64,000 bases of DNA from Pseudomonadales bacterium. Lineage in GTDB: Bacteria > Pseudomonadota > Gammaproteobacteria > Pseudomonadales > Pseudohongiellaceae. The translations under genes and the position numbers were made by a program. The stretch spans positions 37,405-101,404 of the forward strand of contig JAJEGU010000083.1 in the NCBI GenBank assembly GCA_022819645.1. The letters are read 5' to 3'. The notes below the pieces were generated by a model. The model was given only the letters and a program-made list of their open reading frames with translations. It searched no databases and was not told where the DNA came from. Below are positions 10,119 through 19,947 of this stretch, piece after piece (position 1 is the first letter of the stretch; each line of letters opens with the position of its first letter).

Positions 10119-11513
10119 ATGACACGCATCCCGTCCATTCTCTTGCTTCCGGCATTGTGGCTCGCCTCTGTGCCGGCCCAGGCCGACGACCTTTTCGAAA
10201 TTCTGCAACTCGCGCTGGATAACGACCCCGTGTTGCAACAGGCCGAGGCCAGCTACCGCGCCAACCGCGAAACGATGATCCAGACCCGCTCCTCGCTGCT
10301 GCCGAGTTTTGGGGCAATCGGCTCGACTTCGCGCCTCTCCAGCGGCCCCACTTCCGACATCTACGCCGACATCACCGACCCGATGACCGGCGAAACCATG
10401 CGGGTGCTGCGGCAGGAAGCCCACAGTTTCAGCAATGGCGTCAATAACCACAACTGGGGCGTCAGCCTCAACCAGAGCCTGCTCAACCTGTCCAACTGGT
10501 ACAACTTCCAGAGCGCCCAGGCCACCGACCGCGCCGCATCGGTGAATCTGGCGGCCCAGGAGCAGGAGTTGATCATGCGCGTGGCGATGGCCTACTTCGA
10601 TGTGCTGCGGGCGCTGGACACGCTGGAAGTGAATATCCAGGAAGAAGAGGCCGCCCAGCGCTCTTTCGAGCAGACCAGCCAGCGGGAAGAGGTGGGGCTG
10701 GTGGCGATCACCGATGTGTACGATGCCCAGGCCGCCTGGGACCTGGCGCGCAATACCACGATCCTGCAGGCGGATATCCTGCGGGCGCGCTACGAGGCGC
10801 TGGAGGCCATTACCGGCGAGGCGCATCCGGAAGTGGAAACCCTGCGCGACGATTTCCCAATCATCAATGTGGACGGCAGCCTGGAAGACTGGGAAGCGCA
10901 GGCCATGGACAACAGCCTGGCGCTGACCGCCGCCGAGTTCAATCTCGAAGCCACCCGCCGGGCGCTGCAGGCGCGCAAGTCGGATCGTCTGCCCACCATC
11001 GATTTCGTCGGGCAATTCGGCCACTTCGTGACCCAGCCCATCGTGAGCCAGGGCATCCAGATCGGCGGCGGCGCCAGCGACCGCACCCAGCTTGCCCTCA
11101 ATCTGACGATTCCGATCTACAACGGCGGCATCATGCGTTCGCGCCAGCGGGCGGCGGAATACAATGTCATGGCCGCCGAGGAATCACTTGAGTTGACCCG
11201 GCGGCAACTGACCCAGAGCATTCGCAATGCCTATCGCCGGGTGGCCACCGACGTGCTCGTCATCGCCCAGCGGCAGCAGTCGATCACCTCGGCCCAGAGT
11301 TCCCTCGAAGCCACCGAGCTCGGCGCTGAAGTCGGCACCCGCAATATCGTCGAGGTGCTGCGCGCCCGGGAAATCCTCTTCCGCGCCCTGCGCGCCTACG
11401 CCGACGCCCGCTACAACTACGTCATCGACAGCCTGCTTTTGAAACAGGCTGCGGGAATTCTGACCCCGCAGGATATCATCGAACTCAATGCCTGGTTGCA
11501 GGAAGAGGAGTAG
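10119..11513 (+). CDS. tolC: TolC-family outer membrane efflux channel
   Basis: 464 residues. A signal peptide (MTRIPSILLLPALWLAS to AQA) leads into DDLFEILQLALDNDPVLQQA, the typical TolC start. Two helical repeats follow, each with a long coiled-coil hairpin (NRETMIQTRSSLLPSFGA and the second-half equivalent ARKSDRLPTIDFVGQFGH). Repeat-end motifs such as LNLTIPIYNGGIMRSR and ALRAYADARYNYVIDSLLLKQAAG are present. It should form the trimeric outer-membrane duct for tripartite drug efflux and type I secretion. ATG 10119 lies downstream of an AGG-containing weak ribosome-binding site. No inner-membrane pump genes are adjacent, so it probably serves several systems. Confidence 0.92.
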   Translation: MTRIPSILLLPALWLASVPAQADDLFEILQLALDNDPVLQQAEASYRANRETMIQTRSSLLPSFGAIGSTSRLSSGPTSDIYADITDPMTGETMRVLRQEAHSFSNGVNNHNWGVSLNQSLLNLSNWYNFQSAQATDRAASVNLAAQEQELIMRVAMAYFDVLRALDTLEVNIQEEEAAQRSFEQTSQREEVGLVAITDVYDAQAAWDLARNTTILQADILRARYEALEAITGEAHPEVETLRDDFPIINVDGSLEDWEAQAMDNSLALTAAEFNLEATRRALQARKSDRLPTIDFVGQFGHFVTQPIVSQGIQIGGGASDRTQLALNLTIPIYNGGIMRSRQRAAEYNVMAAEESLELTRRQLTQSIRNAYRRVATDVLVIAQRQQSITSAQSSLEATELGAEVGTRNIVEVLRAREILFRALRAYADARYNYVIDSLLLKQAAGILTPQDIIELNAWLQEEE

Positions 11514-11584
11514 CGGCAATTCACATTAGAAGACGCACGAAGCCATTGGTTTTATCAGAAGCTGAATAGCGAATTTCCGTCCCC

Positions 11585-11622
11585 GTCATTCTGCGCGGAG
11601 CGAAGCGAAGTCGCAGAATCTC
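11585..11622. repeat. Dispersed palindromic repeat, family A (complete copy)
   Basis: A 38-bp copy with both arms, GTCATTCTGCGCGGAGCGA then AGCGAAGTCGCAGAATCTC. It matches the inverted copy at 3047-3084 at nearly every base. It lies between tolC and the aminotransferase gene. Confidence 0.75.
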
Positions 11623-11672
11623 GCCGGCGCTGACTCACCTGGGGGGTCGCCCAAGCCACTGGTTGTAGAAAA

Positions 11673-12812
11673 TTGAAAAGCAAGCTTCCGAATGCAGGTA
11701 CTACCATTTTCACCGTCATGTCCCGCATGGCGGCGGAGGCTGGGGCGATCAACCTGTCCCAGGGGTATCCGGATTTCGATTGTCCGGCGCGTTTGCGGGA
11801 ACTTGTGGCGGAGCGGCTCAATGGGGGCTGCAACCAGTATCCGCCGATGGCCGGCGTGGTCGAGCTGCGCGAGCGGACCGCCGACAAGGTCGCGTTTCAC
11901 TATGGCTGGCGGCCCGATGCGGAAAGCGAAGTTACCGTTACCTCGGGCGCTACCGAGGCATTGTTCGATGCGGTGCAGGCGGTGGTTCATCCGGGCGATG
12001 AAGTGCTGTTGTTCGATCCGGCCTACGATTCCTACGAGCCCGCCGTGACCCTTGCCGGCGGCAAGGCGGTGCATCTGCCGCTGAGCCTGCCGGATTATGC
12101 CGTGGACTGGGAAAGGGTGGCCGCCAGCCTTACGCCCCGCACCCGGATGATCATCATCAACAGTCCTCACAATCCCTGCGGAGCGATACTTTGCAACGAG
12201 GACCTCGACCATCTTGCGGAATTGACCCGCGACCGGGACATTTTTGTGCTTTCGGATGAAGTTTACGAGCACATGGTTTTCGATGGTCGCGGCCATACCA
12301 GCGTTACCGGGCACGAAGAACTGCGCGCGCGCAGTTTTGCGGTGTTTTCCTTCGGCAAGACCTATCACGCCACAGGCTGGAAGCTCGCCTATTGCGTGGC
12401 GCCGCCGGCGCTGACGGCAGAGTTCCGCAAAGTGCACCAGTTCGTGACTTTCACGAGTTCCAGCTTTGTGCAGTACGCCATTGCCGATTTTCTGGCGGAA
12501 TGCCCTGAGCACGCCATCGAACTGCCGCATTTCTACCAGGGCAAGCGCGATCTGTTCTGTCGCCTGCTGGCGGAATCGCGTTTTCGCTTCACTCCTTCCC
12601 GGGGCACGTATTTCCAGCTAGCGGACTATTCGGCGATTTCCGATCTGGATGACCGGTCATTCGTCAACTGGCTCACCCGGGAAGCCGGCGTGGCGGCGAT
12701 TCCCCTGTCGCCTTTCTACCGCGAACCACCGGGAACCCGGCAGATCCGCTTCTGCTTCTGCAAGGAAGACGCCACCCTGGAGCGGGCGGCGGAAATCCTC
12801 CGCCAGTTGTGA
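11673..12812 (+). CDS. PLP-dependent aminotransferase, methionine aminotransferase (YbdL) type
   Basis: 379 residues, fold-type I. The opening SKLPNAGTTIFTVMSRMA and NLSQGYPDFDCP are characteristic of the YbdL methionine:2-oxoacid aminotransferase group and of related kynurenine aminotransferases. Other family segments are NQYPPMAGVVELRE, SGATEALFDAVQA, INSPHNPCGA, VLSDEVYEHM and the PLP lysine in SFGKTYHATGWKLAY. It is cytosolic and probably transaminates methionine and aromatic or branched amino acids; exact substrate choice cannot be read off. The conserved N-terminus requires starting at or before the TTG at 11673; the first in-frame ATG (11718) would cut off family residues, so a TTG start is inferred. 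It ends 7 bp before queG and is likely cotranscribed with it. Confidence 0.87.
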   Translation: MKSKLPNAGTTIFTVMSRMAAEAGAINLSQGYPDFDCPARLRELVAERLNGGCNQYPPMAGVVELRERTADKVAFHYGWRPDAESEVTVTSGATEALFDAVQAVVHPGDEVLLFDPAYDSYEPAVTLAGGKAVHLPLSLPDYAVDWERVAASLTPRTRMIIINSPHNPCGAILCNEDLDHLAELTRDRDIFVLSDEVYEHMVFDGRGHTSVTGHEELRARSFAVFSFGKTYHATGWKLAYCVAPPALTAEFRKVHQFVTFTSSSFVQYAIADFLAECPEHAIELPHFYQGKRDLFCRLLAESRFRFTPSRGTYFQLADYSAISDLDDRSFVNWLTREAGVAAIPLSPFYREPPGTRQIRFCFCKEDATLERAAEILRQL

Positions 12813-12819
12813 GGCGGCA

Positions 12820-13911
12820 ATGGCGTCCCCCGGCGACCCCGATTTCGACGCGCTTGCAGGGCGCATCCGGGAATGGGGCGCCGAACTCGGTTTCCAGCAG
12901 GTGGGCATCGCCGATATCGACCTGGCAAGCTACCAGGTCCATCTGGAATCCTGGCTTTCCCACCGCCATCACGGCGAAATGGCCTATATGGCGCGCAACC
13001 ACGACAAGCGCTGCCACCCCGACCGGCTGCATCCCGGCGCCGCGCGCATCATCAGCGTGCGGATGGACTACGACCGGGTGGGGGACAATTCGCTGTCACC
13101 AATGCAGGAAGGCGAAACCGCCTATGTGGCGCGCTATGCCCGGGGGCGGGACTATCACAAGATGATGCGGCTGCGGCTGCGGCGGCTTGCCGAGCGCATC
13201 GAGGAAGCGGCGGGCGGCCATTCCTACCGCGCCTTTGTCGACAGCGCCCCGGTGCTGGAACGCGCCATCGCCGAAAAGTCCGGGCTCGGATGGATCGGCA
13301 AGAACACCATGCTGATCAACAGGGAGGCGGGCTCCTGGTTCTTTCTCGGCGAATTGTTCACCGACTTGCCGCTGCCCGTGGACGCGCCCACCGGTACCCA
13401 CTGCGGAAGCTGCCGCGCCTGCCTTGATATCTGTCCTACCGGGGCATTCATCGGCCCGAACAGCCTCGACGCCCGCAAGTGCGTTTCCTATCTCACCATT
13501 GAATTGCGGGGATCAATACCGGAAGAACTGCGCCGGCCCATGGGCAACCGCATTTTCGGCTGCGACGATTGCCAGCTCATCTGCCCCTGGAACAAGTTCG
13601 CCCGTATCAGCGCCGAGCCGGATTTCGCGCCGCGCCACAATCTCGACGCCGCCGACCTGCGGGACCTGTTCGCCTGGAGCGAGCAGGAATTCCTCAGCCG
13701 CACCGCCGGCTCGGCAATCCGCCGCATTGGCCATGTCTGCTGGCTGCGCAATATCGCCGTGGCCCTGGGCAATGCGCCGCCGAGCGAGGAGACGCTTGCC
13801 GCGCTGCGCAGCCGCCTCGACCATGCTTCCGGCCTGGTCCGGGAGCATGTCCGCTGGGCGCTGGAGCAGCAACAGGAAAAAGCGGGCCGGATTCCACTCA
13901 GCAGCCGATGA
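12820..13911 (+). CDS. queG: Epoxyqueuosine reductase QueG
   Basis: 363 residues. It reduces epoxyqueuosine to queuosine in tRNA anticodons, using cobalamin and two 4Fe-4S clusters. Cluster ligands are plain: [14 protein letters not shown] and [10 protein letters not shown]. Other family segments are [37 protein letters not shown] and [12 protein letters not shown]. The frame is open upstream to 12649 but that part is a shadow of the aminotransferase gene; ATG 12820, just 7 bp after its stop, gives the family N-terminus. The 3' end overlaps the convergent orn gene by 14 bp. A truncated HEAT-like tail ([21 protein letters not shown]) ends the protein, as usual. Confidence 0.95.
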   Translation: MASPGDPDFDALAGRIREWGAELGFQQVGIADIDLASYQVHLESWLSHRHHGEMAYMARNHDKRCHPDRLHPGAARIISVRMDYDRVGDNSLSPMQEGETAYVARYARGRDYHKMMRLRLRRLAERIEEAAGGHSYRAFVDSAPVLERAIAEKSGLGWIGKNTMLINREAGSWFFLGELFTDLPLPVDAPTGTHCGSCRACLDICPTGAFIGPNSLDARKCVSYLTIELRGSIPEELRRPMGNRIFGCDDCQLICPWNKFARISAEPDFAPRHNLDAADLRDLFAWSEQEFLSRTAGSAIRRIGHVCWLRNIAVALGNAPPSEETLAALRSRLDHASGLVREHVRWALEQQQEKAGRIPLSSR

Positions 13912-14440
13912 ATTGGCGACGGTAGTATTGCAGCTCGGCGACGGATTCGCGGATATCGGCAAGCGCCCGATGGGTGCCGGTCTTGCTAAAGCCGTGGAGG
14001 ATTTCCGGCTTCCAGCGGCGTGCAAGTTCCTTTACGGTGCTGACATCGAGATTGCGGTAGTGAAACCAGGCTTCGAGCTCGGGCATGTAATGGGCGAGAA
14101 AGCGCCGGTCCTGGCAAATGGTGTTGCCGCACATGGGGGAGGATTCGGGGCTGGTATGGCGCCGGCAGAACGCGAGGGTACGCCGTTCGGCCTCGGCTTC
14201 GTCGATCTGGCTGTCCCGGACTCGGTCCACAAGACCGGAAGACCGGTGATGGGTCTGATTCCATTCGTCCATGGCCTCAAGCAGCGAGTCGGGCTGGCGA
14301 ATGGCAAGCTCTGGGCCTTCGGCGATGATTTCAAGATTCGCGTCGGTGATCAGGGTGGCGATTTCGAGAATTCGGTCGCTGCCGGGGTCGAGACCGGTCA
14401 TTTCCAGATCGATCCAGATCAGGTTGAGATTGCTGTCCAT
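13898..14440 (-). CDS. orn: Oligoribonuclease Orn
   Basis: 180 residues, DEDDh-family 3'-5' exoribonuclease that degrades 2-5-nt RNAs, including pGpG from cyclic-di-GMP breakdown. Motifs: IDLEMTGLD (exo I), a middle region with [12 protein letters not shown] (exo II), and [12 protein letters not shown] (exo III with catalytic His). The substrate-length-setting segment [10 protein letters not shown] is seen as [21 protein letters not shown] 14440 is chosen over 14461 because it matches the normal N-terminus ([17 protein letters not shown]). It converges on queG with a 14-bp overlap of coding ends. Confidence 0.96.
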   Translation of the reverse strand: MDSNLNLIWIDLEMTGLDPGSDRILEIATLITDANLEIIAEGPELAIRQPDSLLEAMDEWNQTHHRSSGLVDRVRDSQIDEAEAERRTLAFCRRHTSPESSPMCGNTICQDRRFLAHYMPELEAWFHYRNLDVSTVKELARRWKPEILHGFSKTGTHRALADIRESVAELQYYRRQFIGC

Positions 14441-14720
14441 GACGGTTCGCCAGTGAATCAACAGCGCATTGTAGCAGACCCGCCCGCACTGCCAGAGCAG
14501 AAATTGCTGCTACGGCGGGCTGCATTGAAGGATTCTGTTTCGGCAGGCTCCAAAGCGCCTGATCCGGAGGGGCCGGCTGTCAGTACCAGTAGGGGGTGTC
14601 AGATGGCATTGACAATGGCCGACAAGGCGTAATAGAACCTTGGATGAAGCGGGTCTGGGCACGGGCCGGGTAGTAGTCCTGTTTTGGACCAACGCGCAGG
14701 CGAAGGAGCTTGAAGAGAAA

Positions 14721-15005
14721 ATGAAAAGTGCAAATGACCCGTCGGCCTCCCGCTTTGGCGGCGAGCCAGCGGAAATCGCCAGGGGGCTGATCGAGTATGC
14801 GAAGTCCGCCGAAGCGCTGTCGGCGGATCAGCCAAGGCTGATTGACGAACACCCGAAAAAGTGGGTTGGCGTATACCAGGGAAAAGTATCAGCGAGAGCC
14901 GACGACTTGCAGACCTTGATGAGCCGACTGGAGAAACAGGGTATTCCGCCGGGTAATGCAATCATCCGATTTATCGAACAGAATCAACGCACGATGATTC
15001 TGTAA
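14721..15005 (+). CDS. Small DUF5678-like protein
   Basis: About 94 residues from ATG 14721, which follows an AAGGAG box. The C-terminal half (LIDEHPKKWVGVYQGKVSAR, then DLQTLMSRLEKQGIP) resembles the DUF5678 pattern, a short beta-rich domain often encoded just before a retropepsin-like aspartyl protease. A TTGACA-15-TAATAG promoter-like pair lies at 14609-14635. The stop (15003-15005) is one base before the next ATG, so the two are an operon. The next frame starts with the protease-like RGRFGDTSGRPYIEG but then turns into a membrane protein, so the original partner appears to be lost. Function unknown. Confidence 0.6.
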   Translation: MKSANDPSASRFGGEPAEIARGLIEYAKSAEALSADQPRLIDEHPKKWVGVYQGKVSARADDLQTLMSRLEKQGIPPGNAIIRFIEQNQRTMIL

Positions 15006-15006
15006 C

Positions 15007-15375
15007 ATGTTGCGAGGCAGATTCGGGGACACGTCGGGCCGACCCTATATTGAGGGTCACATTCTGGTATACCTATTTGCTACGCTGTTGCCGTTTTATC
15101 GAGAAGAAATCGGTAGTATCCGTGACTTGCTGGCTATGTGCGCTGCGCTTGGACTGATCATCTTCCTGTTCTGGCTGCTGAACCTGCATTATCTGAACTT
15201 GTTTTTCGCGATCGCAGGATATCAGGTGTTCACGATATCTCCGCCGGAAAAAGAGAATCCGTACACTGGACAGGAGAGCTTCGTGCTGATCACACGTAGA
15301 AAGCAATTACAAGAAGGCGAGAGGTTTGAAGCCTTTCGGTTGAGCGACACAGTTTTTCTGGAAAAATCACTATGA
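15007..15375 (+). pseudogene. Probable chimera: aspartyl-protease start joined to KwaA-like membrane protein
   Basis: 122 codons. Residues 1-16 (RGRFGDTSGRPYIEG) look like the start of the retropepsin-like proteases that usually follow DUF5678 genes, but the DTGA active-site motif is absent. From about residue 18 the protein becomes hydrophobic, with one or two membrane helices (ILVYLFATLLPF and LGLIIFLFWLLNLHYLNLFF), followed by a soluble tail (ESFVLITRRKQL, FEAFRLSDTVFLE). That layout and the ATGA overlap with the DUF4868 gene downstream fit the small membrane protein KwaA of the Kiwa anti-phage system. KwaA normally has more membrane helices, so the N-terminal part would be missing. I infer that a deletion joined the two genes. 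The KwaA call rests mainly on context and topology. Confidence 0.45.
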
Positions 15376-16275
15376 CTTTTGACTTCAATTTGGATTCCGT
15401 GTCGGCTACAGAGTTTGGTTTTGGAAGGGACGGTGGCGAGGGTCCTGAATTCGGCGTGGTACCGGTGGATGCCAAAGTGCAGATGGCCCTTTCGTCTATG
15501 GCGCAAGCTACGATGGACAGAATGGCAACAGTCAACGACCGTCCAGAGGTGTATGATCCAGCGGAGAAGCATGGCAGCACTGAGTATTTGGTTGTCCCGG
15601 CAGGTGGAGAGCTGGATGCTGCGGTTCGCGAGCTTCACGACGCGGAGAATCTGCCCTTTGACGGTGCCCGCTTGTCAGATCCCGAAACCATATTCTGCTA
15701 TTTTGCCTGGTTTACCGACGATCAGGAGCGGCGCCTGACGGCAATTCGGCGTGCGACGCATTTCAAGGTATACTGAAAAGCAAACTGCTGCGTTTTGACG
15801 ACGATACTCTAAAAATTTTGAAGGACAATGTATTTAAGCTGGACATCGACTTCGACCTGCTCTTGGATTCCAATTGCTCACATATCTGGAGGCCGAGCGC
15901 ATTCGAATTTCTTGGCACATTGAAGCAGAAAATTCTGAATGCCGTGCCAGAAAATGTAGGCGCTGTTATGTCAAACCTACCTTTCTTGGACCTCTCCAGA
16001 ATTCAAGATTATGCGAGTTTACGCCCCGGGCAGCGCGCCTTCTCGCATCAATCCGGTCGCAGGAATTGCTAGGGATAAATCAGCACGCATTGATGGAAAT
16101 CTGCGCCAGCACAGGTGTGGAAATCCAGAAGGAGAATGGAAAGATTAAGGTGGCCCTTGGACAGGAGATGGAATTTCTGGAGGCACTTGATCGGCGTAGA
16201 TACCGACTTGAGCTTGTTCCTGATCGGCCCGAGCGATTCAGGGCAGCGAGCCGCGTAAGGATAGATGGCGGCTAG
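15372..16275 (+). pseudogene. kwaB: KwaB-like DUF4868 gene, broken by two single-base frameshifts
   Basis: Read across two -1 shifts this encodes about 301 residues. Frame 1 runs to the stop at 15774-15776 (ending ...RRATHFK). Adding one G near 15767 continues as GILKSKLLRFDDDTLKIL, VFKLDIDFDLLLDS, WRPSAFEFLG. A second shift at the C-run near 16024-16027 passes from YASLRP to RAARLLASIRSQ, then STGVEIQKENGKIKV, LEALDRRRYRLELV and the end at 16275. The D-D-F-D segment and the overall plan match DUF4868, the family of KwaB in the Kiwa defence system, and the total length is right. Both breaks sit in short homopolymers, so they may be real decay or assembly error. The start ATG overlaps the previous stop (ATGA). 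Confidence 0.55.
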
Positions 16276-16731
16276 GAACCTGCTGCCAGCGCATGTCGTG
16301 GCGCTCAGCGATGAAGCTGAGCGAGAAGCGAAATCGATTGAACGGTAACTCACAGATCGTTTTTACCCTTTTGAGCTTCAGCGTTCACAACAAAAAGATC
16401 GGCAAGATACTTCTGATATGCACGGAATCGACCATTTCCGTTTTTGCTGTGCAAAATTGGTTTCCGTTCGTTTGGGTGAAGGCTCGAGTGCTTCCAGTTT
16501 CGGAATTTGCAGGACAACGATTTTGGCATGGCCGACTACCGTTGATCAGTAAATGCCTTGAAACAGGATTGTACTCGGTGAATCAGCCGTTCGGGTGAAT
16601 AAATCAAAGCAGTGGTTTGGCCCTTGGCAGCCGCTTGCAGGGAGGAGTGTAACGGTGAGTGGCTGCTTCGTCGCAATCGAGTAACAATCAGGTACTGTGA
16701 CAGTGTCGCTGGAGATTTCCCCAGACGACTC
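16276..16731. other. Non-coding stretch between the Kiwa-like remnant and hsdR
   Basis: No supported gene. A 101-codon open frame at 16293-16598 has no family look and no good ribosome-binding site. An 8-bp hairpin (CGCTCAGC with GCTGAGCG, 16302-16323) lies just after the DUF4868 remnant and could mark its transcript end, although no T-run follows. The stretch is AT-richer than the core genome and may be leftover accessory DNA. Confidence 0.5.
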
Positions 16732-19700
16732 TCATTCCGCTGCCCACCTTACCGAGAGGACTTCAGCCTGCTGCAAAACGGTCTGCACGGCGGCGTTCTG
16801 CAGGTCCGGCGGATATCCGTGCTTGCGGAGGATACGCTTCACCAGAACCCGCATCCGGGCACGGGCCGACTCCCGGTGTTGCCAATCCACGGAAGCTTTG
16901 CCTTTCATGCTGTTGAGCAATTCCTGGGCGATAACGCGAAGATGATCGTTCCCCATCAACTCGACCGCGCTTTCATTCTGGGCCAAGGCATCGTAAAAGG
17001 CGATCTCCTCCTCACTGAGTCCTTCCTCGTCCCCGCGTTCGTGGGCTGCGCGGATGTCCTTTGCGAGCCCGATCAGTTCCTGAAGAACTTCGGCCGTCGT
17101 GACGGCGTTGCTGTGGTAACGGGCGACCGCTTCCTCCAGCCTCCGGGAAAAGGCGCGGGTCTGCACGATGTTGACCCTGCTTCGCGACCGCAGTTCCCCG
17201 TTGATAAGTTTGCGTAGCGCCTCCAATGCCAGGTTCTTCTTCTCCATTCCCCGGATCTCTGCCAAAAATTCGTCGGAGAGGATGGAGATATCCGGCGAGC
17301 CCATACCGGCGGCTTTGAGAATATCCACAATCTCCGTTGAAACGACTGCGCGGCTGACAATCTGCTGTACGGCCAGATCCCGCTCCAGGGAGGACTTGGC
17401 ATCCCCGGGAGCGCTCTTGGCAAGCGCCGCGCGGACGGTCTGAAAAAAACCCACTTCGTCCCGGATGTCGCGCGCTTCATCGCTGGCGGCTGCGAGCGCG
17501 AATGCCTTGGAAAGTGCCAGCGCGGCATCGTTGTAGCGGCGATGGGCCAGTTTTTTGCCTTCCCCGGTCGACTCCCTGGCTGACTCGCGCTGCCGCATTT
17601 CGAGAATCCACTCGATGGCGCCGGCCAGTGCCGCGAGCCGTTCCCGCGGCGACCCCACAAGCCCCTTGCGGAAGTCGAAACCGTGGAACATGGCGCTGAC
17701 AATTTCGTGCTTTTCCAGCATTACCGCGACGGCTTCGGCCTCGTCGATGCCAGCGTGCCTCCGGTCGTCCCGCGAATACTGGCCAAGCGCGGACTTGAGA
17801 TTTTGCGCGATACCGATGTAGTCCACGATCAGACCGGCCGGCTTGTCCCGAAACACGCGGTTGACGCGGGCGATGGCCTGCATCAGCCCGTGCCCGCGCA
17901 TGGGCTTGTCAACGTACATGGTATGCAGGCTCGGCGCATCGAAGCCAGTCAGCCACATGTCCCGCACGATCACCAGCTTTAGCGCATCGTCCGGATCCTT
18001 GATCCGCCTGGCGAGCAGATCCCGGCGGGCCTTGCCTCCAATATGGCGCTGCCAATGTTGCGGGTCCGAGGCCGCGCCAGTCATGACAATCTTGACGACG
18101 CCGCTTTTGTCGTCCTCGCTGTGCCAGTCCGGGCGCAATTTGACGATCTCGCCATAGAGCGCGATGCAGATTCGGCGGCTCATGCAGACGATCATGGCCT
18201 TGCCTTCCATGCCGGCGAGGCGACTCTCGAAGTGCTCGACCAGATCGCGGGCAACCAGGCGCACGCGTTTCTCCGCCCCCACGACGGCCTCAAGGTTCGC
18301 CCATCGTCTTTTGAGCCGCTCTTGCTCGCTTTCGGCCTCTTCTTCGGTCAGATCGGCAATCTCGTTGTCGAGCGTTGGTTTCTCATCCTCATCGAGTTCG
18401 ATGCGGGCGAGGCGGCTCTCGTAGTAGATCGGCACGGTCGCGCCGTCCTCGACACCGCGGTTGATATCGTAGATGTCGATGTAATTGCCAAACACGGACG
18501 ACGTGTTCACATCTTCCTTTTCAATCGGTGTGCCGGTGAAGCCGATGAATGAGGCGTTCGGCAAGGCATCGCGCAGATACTTGGCGAAGCCGTAGGAAAT
18601 TTCTCCGGTTTTGCGGGCCACCCTGGCGCGAAAGCCGTACTGGCTGCGGTGTGCCTCGTCGGTGATGACGACGATATTGCGACGGTCGGAAAGAGCCGGG
18701 TATTCAGTCTCTCCGGACTCGGGCGCGAACTTCTGGATGGTGGTAAACACCACGCCGCCAGACGGGCGGGTCAAAGCCTTCCGCAGGTCTTCCCGGCTTT
18801 CCGCCTGCCGGGGCGTGTGCCGGACCAGATCACGGCACATCGAGAAGGTGCCGAATAACTGGTTGTCAAGGTCATTACGATCGGTGATGACGACGATTGT
18901 TGGGTTCTCCATCGCCGGGTGGGCGATGATCTGCCCGGCGTAGAAAGCCATGAGCAAGCTCTTGCCGGAGCCCTGCGTGTGCCAGATCACGCCGATGCGC
19001 TTGTCACCCCTTGGCTGCGAGTCAACGGACGGCAGCCCATATTGGGCCGGATCCTCGCGCACCCTGTTTCCGTGCTGTGTGCCCTCCGGCAGCGCGCGCA
19101 ATGTGGACTTGACCGCACGGCGCACCGCGTGGAACTGGTGGTAGCCGGCCATGATCTTGACGATGCCCGAGCCCGTGTCCCCGAACACGGTGAAATCCCG
19201 GATCAGGGCCAGGAACCGCCGCCTCTCGAACATTCCCTCGATGACAGTTTGCATCTCCGGCGAACCCTTTGGCGCGATGACGGCACCGTCCACGGTGCGC
19301 CAGGGCATGAATCGTTCGAGATTGGCCGTCAGCGAGCCAACGCGCGCCCGGAGCCCGTCCGAAGTCATGAGCGCCGCGTTGGTGCGGAACAGCGAAGGGA
19401 TCTCGTCCTTGTAGGTCTGGATCTGGTTGAACGCGCCTTCGAGCGTGGCGTTTTCGTCTCCGGGGTTCTTCAGTTCGATCACGGCCATGGGCAGACCGTT
19501 TACAAACAGCACCACGTCGGGCCGGCGGTTGCGCTGCCCCTCGATCACCGTGAACTGGTTCACCGCGAGCCAGTCATTGGCCTCGATGTCGTCGAAGTCG
19601 ATCAACCGGGCGACATCTCCGCCGATGCTGCCGTCCTCGCGTGCAAGTTCAACTGGCACGCCTTCGATGAGGTAGCGGTGCAGGCGGCGGTTTTCCTCGA

Positions 19701-19947
19701 TGAGTGAGGGAGTCTCAGCCTGCCGTATCTTGCGCCGCACGTCCCCCAGCGTTTCGTCGGGCAGGCCTGGGTTGAGCCGTGAAAGCGCCTTGCGGAGCCG
19801 ACCGGGCAGCAGCACCCCGTCGTAGCTGCCGCGCTCGGGAGCGGAGCCTTCCGGGCCGATGTCGGGTCCGTGGAGCACCGCAAAACCCAGACCGGCAAGC
19901 CACGCGAGCGCCGCGTCTTCGACCTCGCTTTCGCTGATGCGGGCCAT
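16732..19947 (-). CDS. hsdR: Type I restriction enzyme, motor/nuclease subunit HsdR
   Basis: 1071 residues, full length. N-terminal nuclease domain: [13 protein letters not shown] then AVIELKNP gives the D...ExK site (about D144, E158, K160). Helicase motor: Walker A TQGSGKS (about 324-330), DEAH (about 430-433), [10 protein letters not shown], and motif VI region [11 protein letters not shown]. The C-terminal helical part would bind HsdM/HsdS. With them it translocates DNA and cuts unmodified sites far from the recognition sequence. Last gene of the operon; its ATG overlaps the stop of the AlbA_2 gene by one base (TAATG), showing translational coupling. No frameshift or missing motif, so restriction is probably active. 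Confidence 0.96.
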   Translation of the reverse strand: MARISESEVEDAALAWLAGLGFAVLHGPDIGPEGSAPERGSYDGVLLPGRLRKALSRLNPGLPDETLGDVRRKIRQAETPSLIEENRRLHRYLIEGVPVELAREDGSIGGDVARLIDFDDIEANDWLAVNQFTVIEGQRNRRPDVVLFVNGLPMAVIELKNPGDENATLEGAFNQIQTYKDEIPSLFRTNAALMTSDGLRARVGSLTANLERFMPWRTVDGAVIAPKGSPEMQTVIEGMFERRRFLALIRDFTVFGDTGSGIVKIMAGYHQFHAVRRAVKSTLRALPEGTQHGNRVREDPAQYGLPSVDSQPRGDKRIGVIWHTQGSGKSLLMAFYAGQIIAHPAMENPTIVVITDRNDLDNQLFGTFSMCRDLVRHTPRQAESREDLRKALTRPSGGVVFTTIQKFAPESGETEYPALSDRRNIVVITDEAHRSQYGFRARVARKTGEISYGFAKYLRDALPNASFIGFTGTPIEKEDVNTSSVFGNYIDIYDINRGVEDGATVPIYYESRLARIELDEDEKPTLDNEIADLTEEEAESEQERLKRRWANLEAVVGAEKRVRLVARDLVEHFESRLAGMEGKAMIVCMSRRICIALYGEIVKLRPDWHSEDDKSGVVKIVMTGAASDPQHWQRHIGGKARRDLLARRIKDPDDALKLVIVRDMWLTGFDAPSLHTMYVDKPMRGHGLMQAIARVNRVFRDKPAGLIVDYIGIAQNLKSALGQYSRDDRRHAGIDEAEAVAVMLEKHEIVSAMFHGFDFRKGLVGSPRERLAALAGAIEWILEMRQRESARESTGEGKKLAHRRYNDAALALSKAFALAAASDEARDIRDEVGFFQTVRAALAKSAPGDAKSSLERDLAVQQIVSRAVVSTEIVDILKAAGMGSPDISILSDEFLAEIRGMEKKNLALEALRKLINGELRSRSRVNIVQTRAFSRRLEEAVARYHSNAVTTAEVLQELIGLAKDIRAAHERGDEEGLSEEEIAFYDALAQNESAVELMGNDHLRVIAQELLNSMKGKASVDWQHRESARARMRVLVKRILRKHGYPPDLQNAAVQTVLQQAEVLSVRWAAE

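Noticed and set aside
16293..16598. 101-codon frame after the Kiwa-like remnant
   Set aside because: No recognisable protein features, no ribosome-binding site, atypical codon use.
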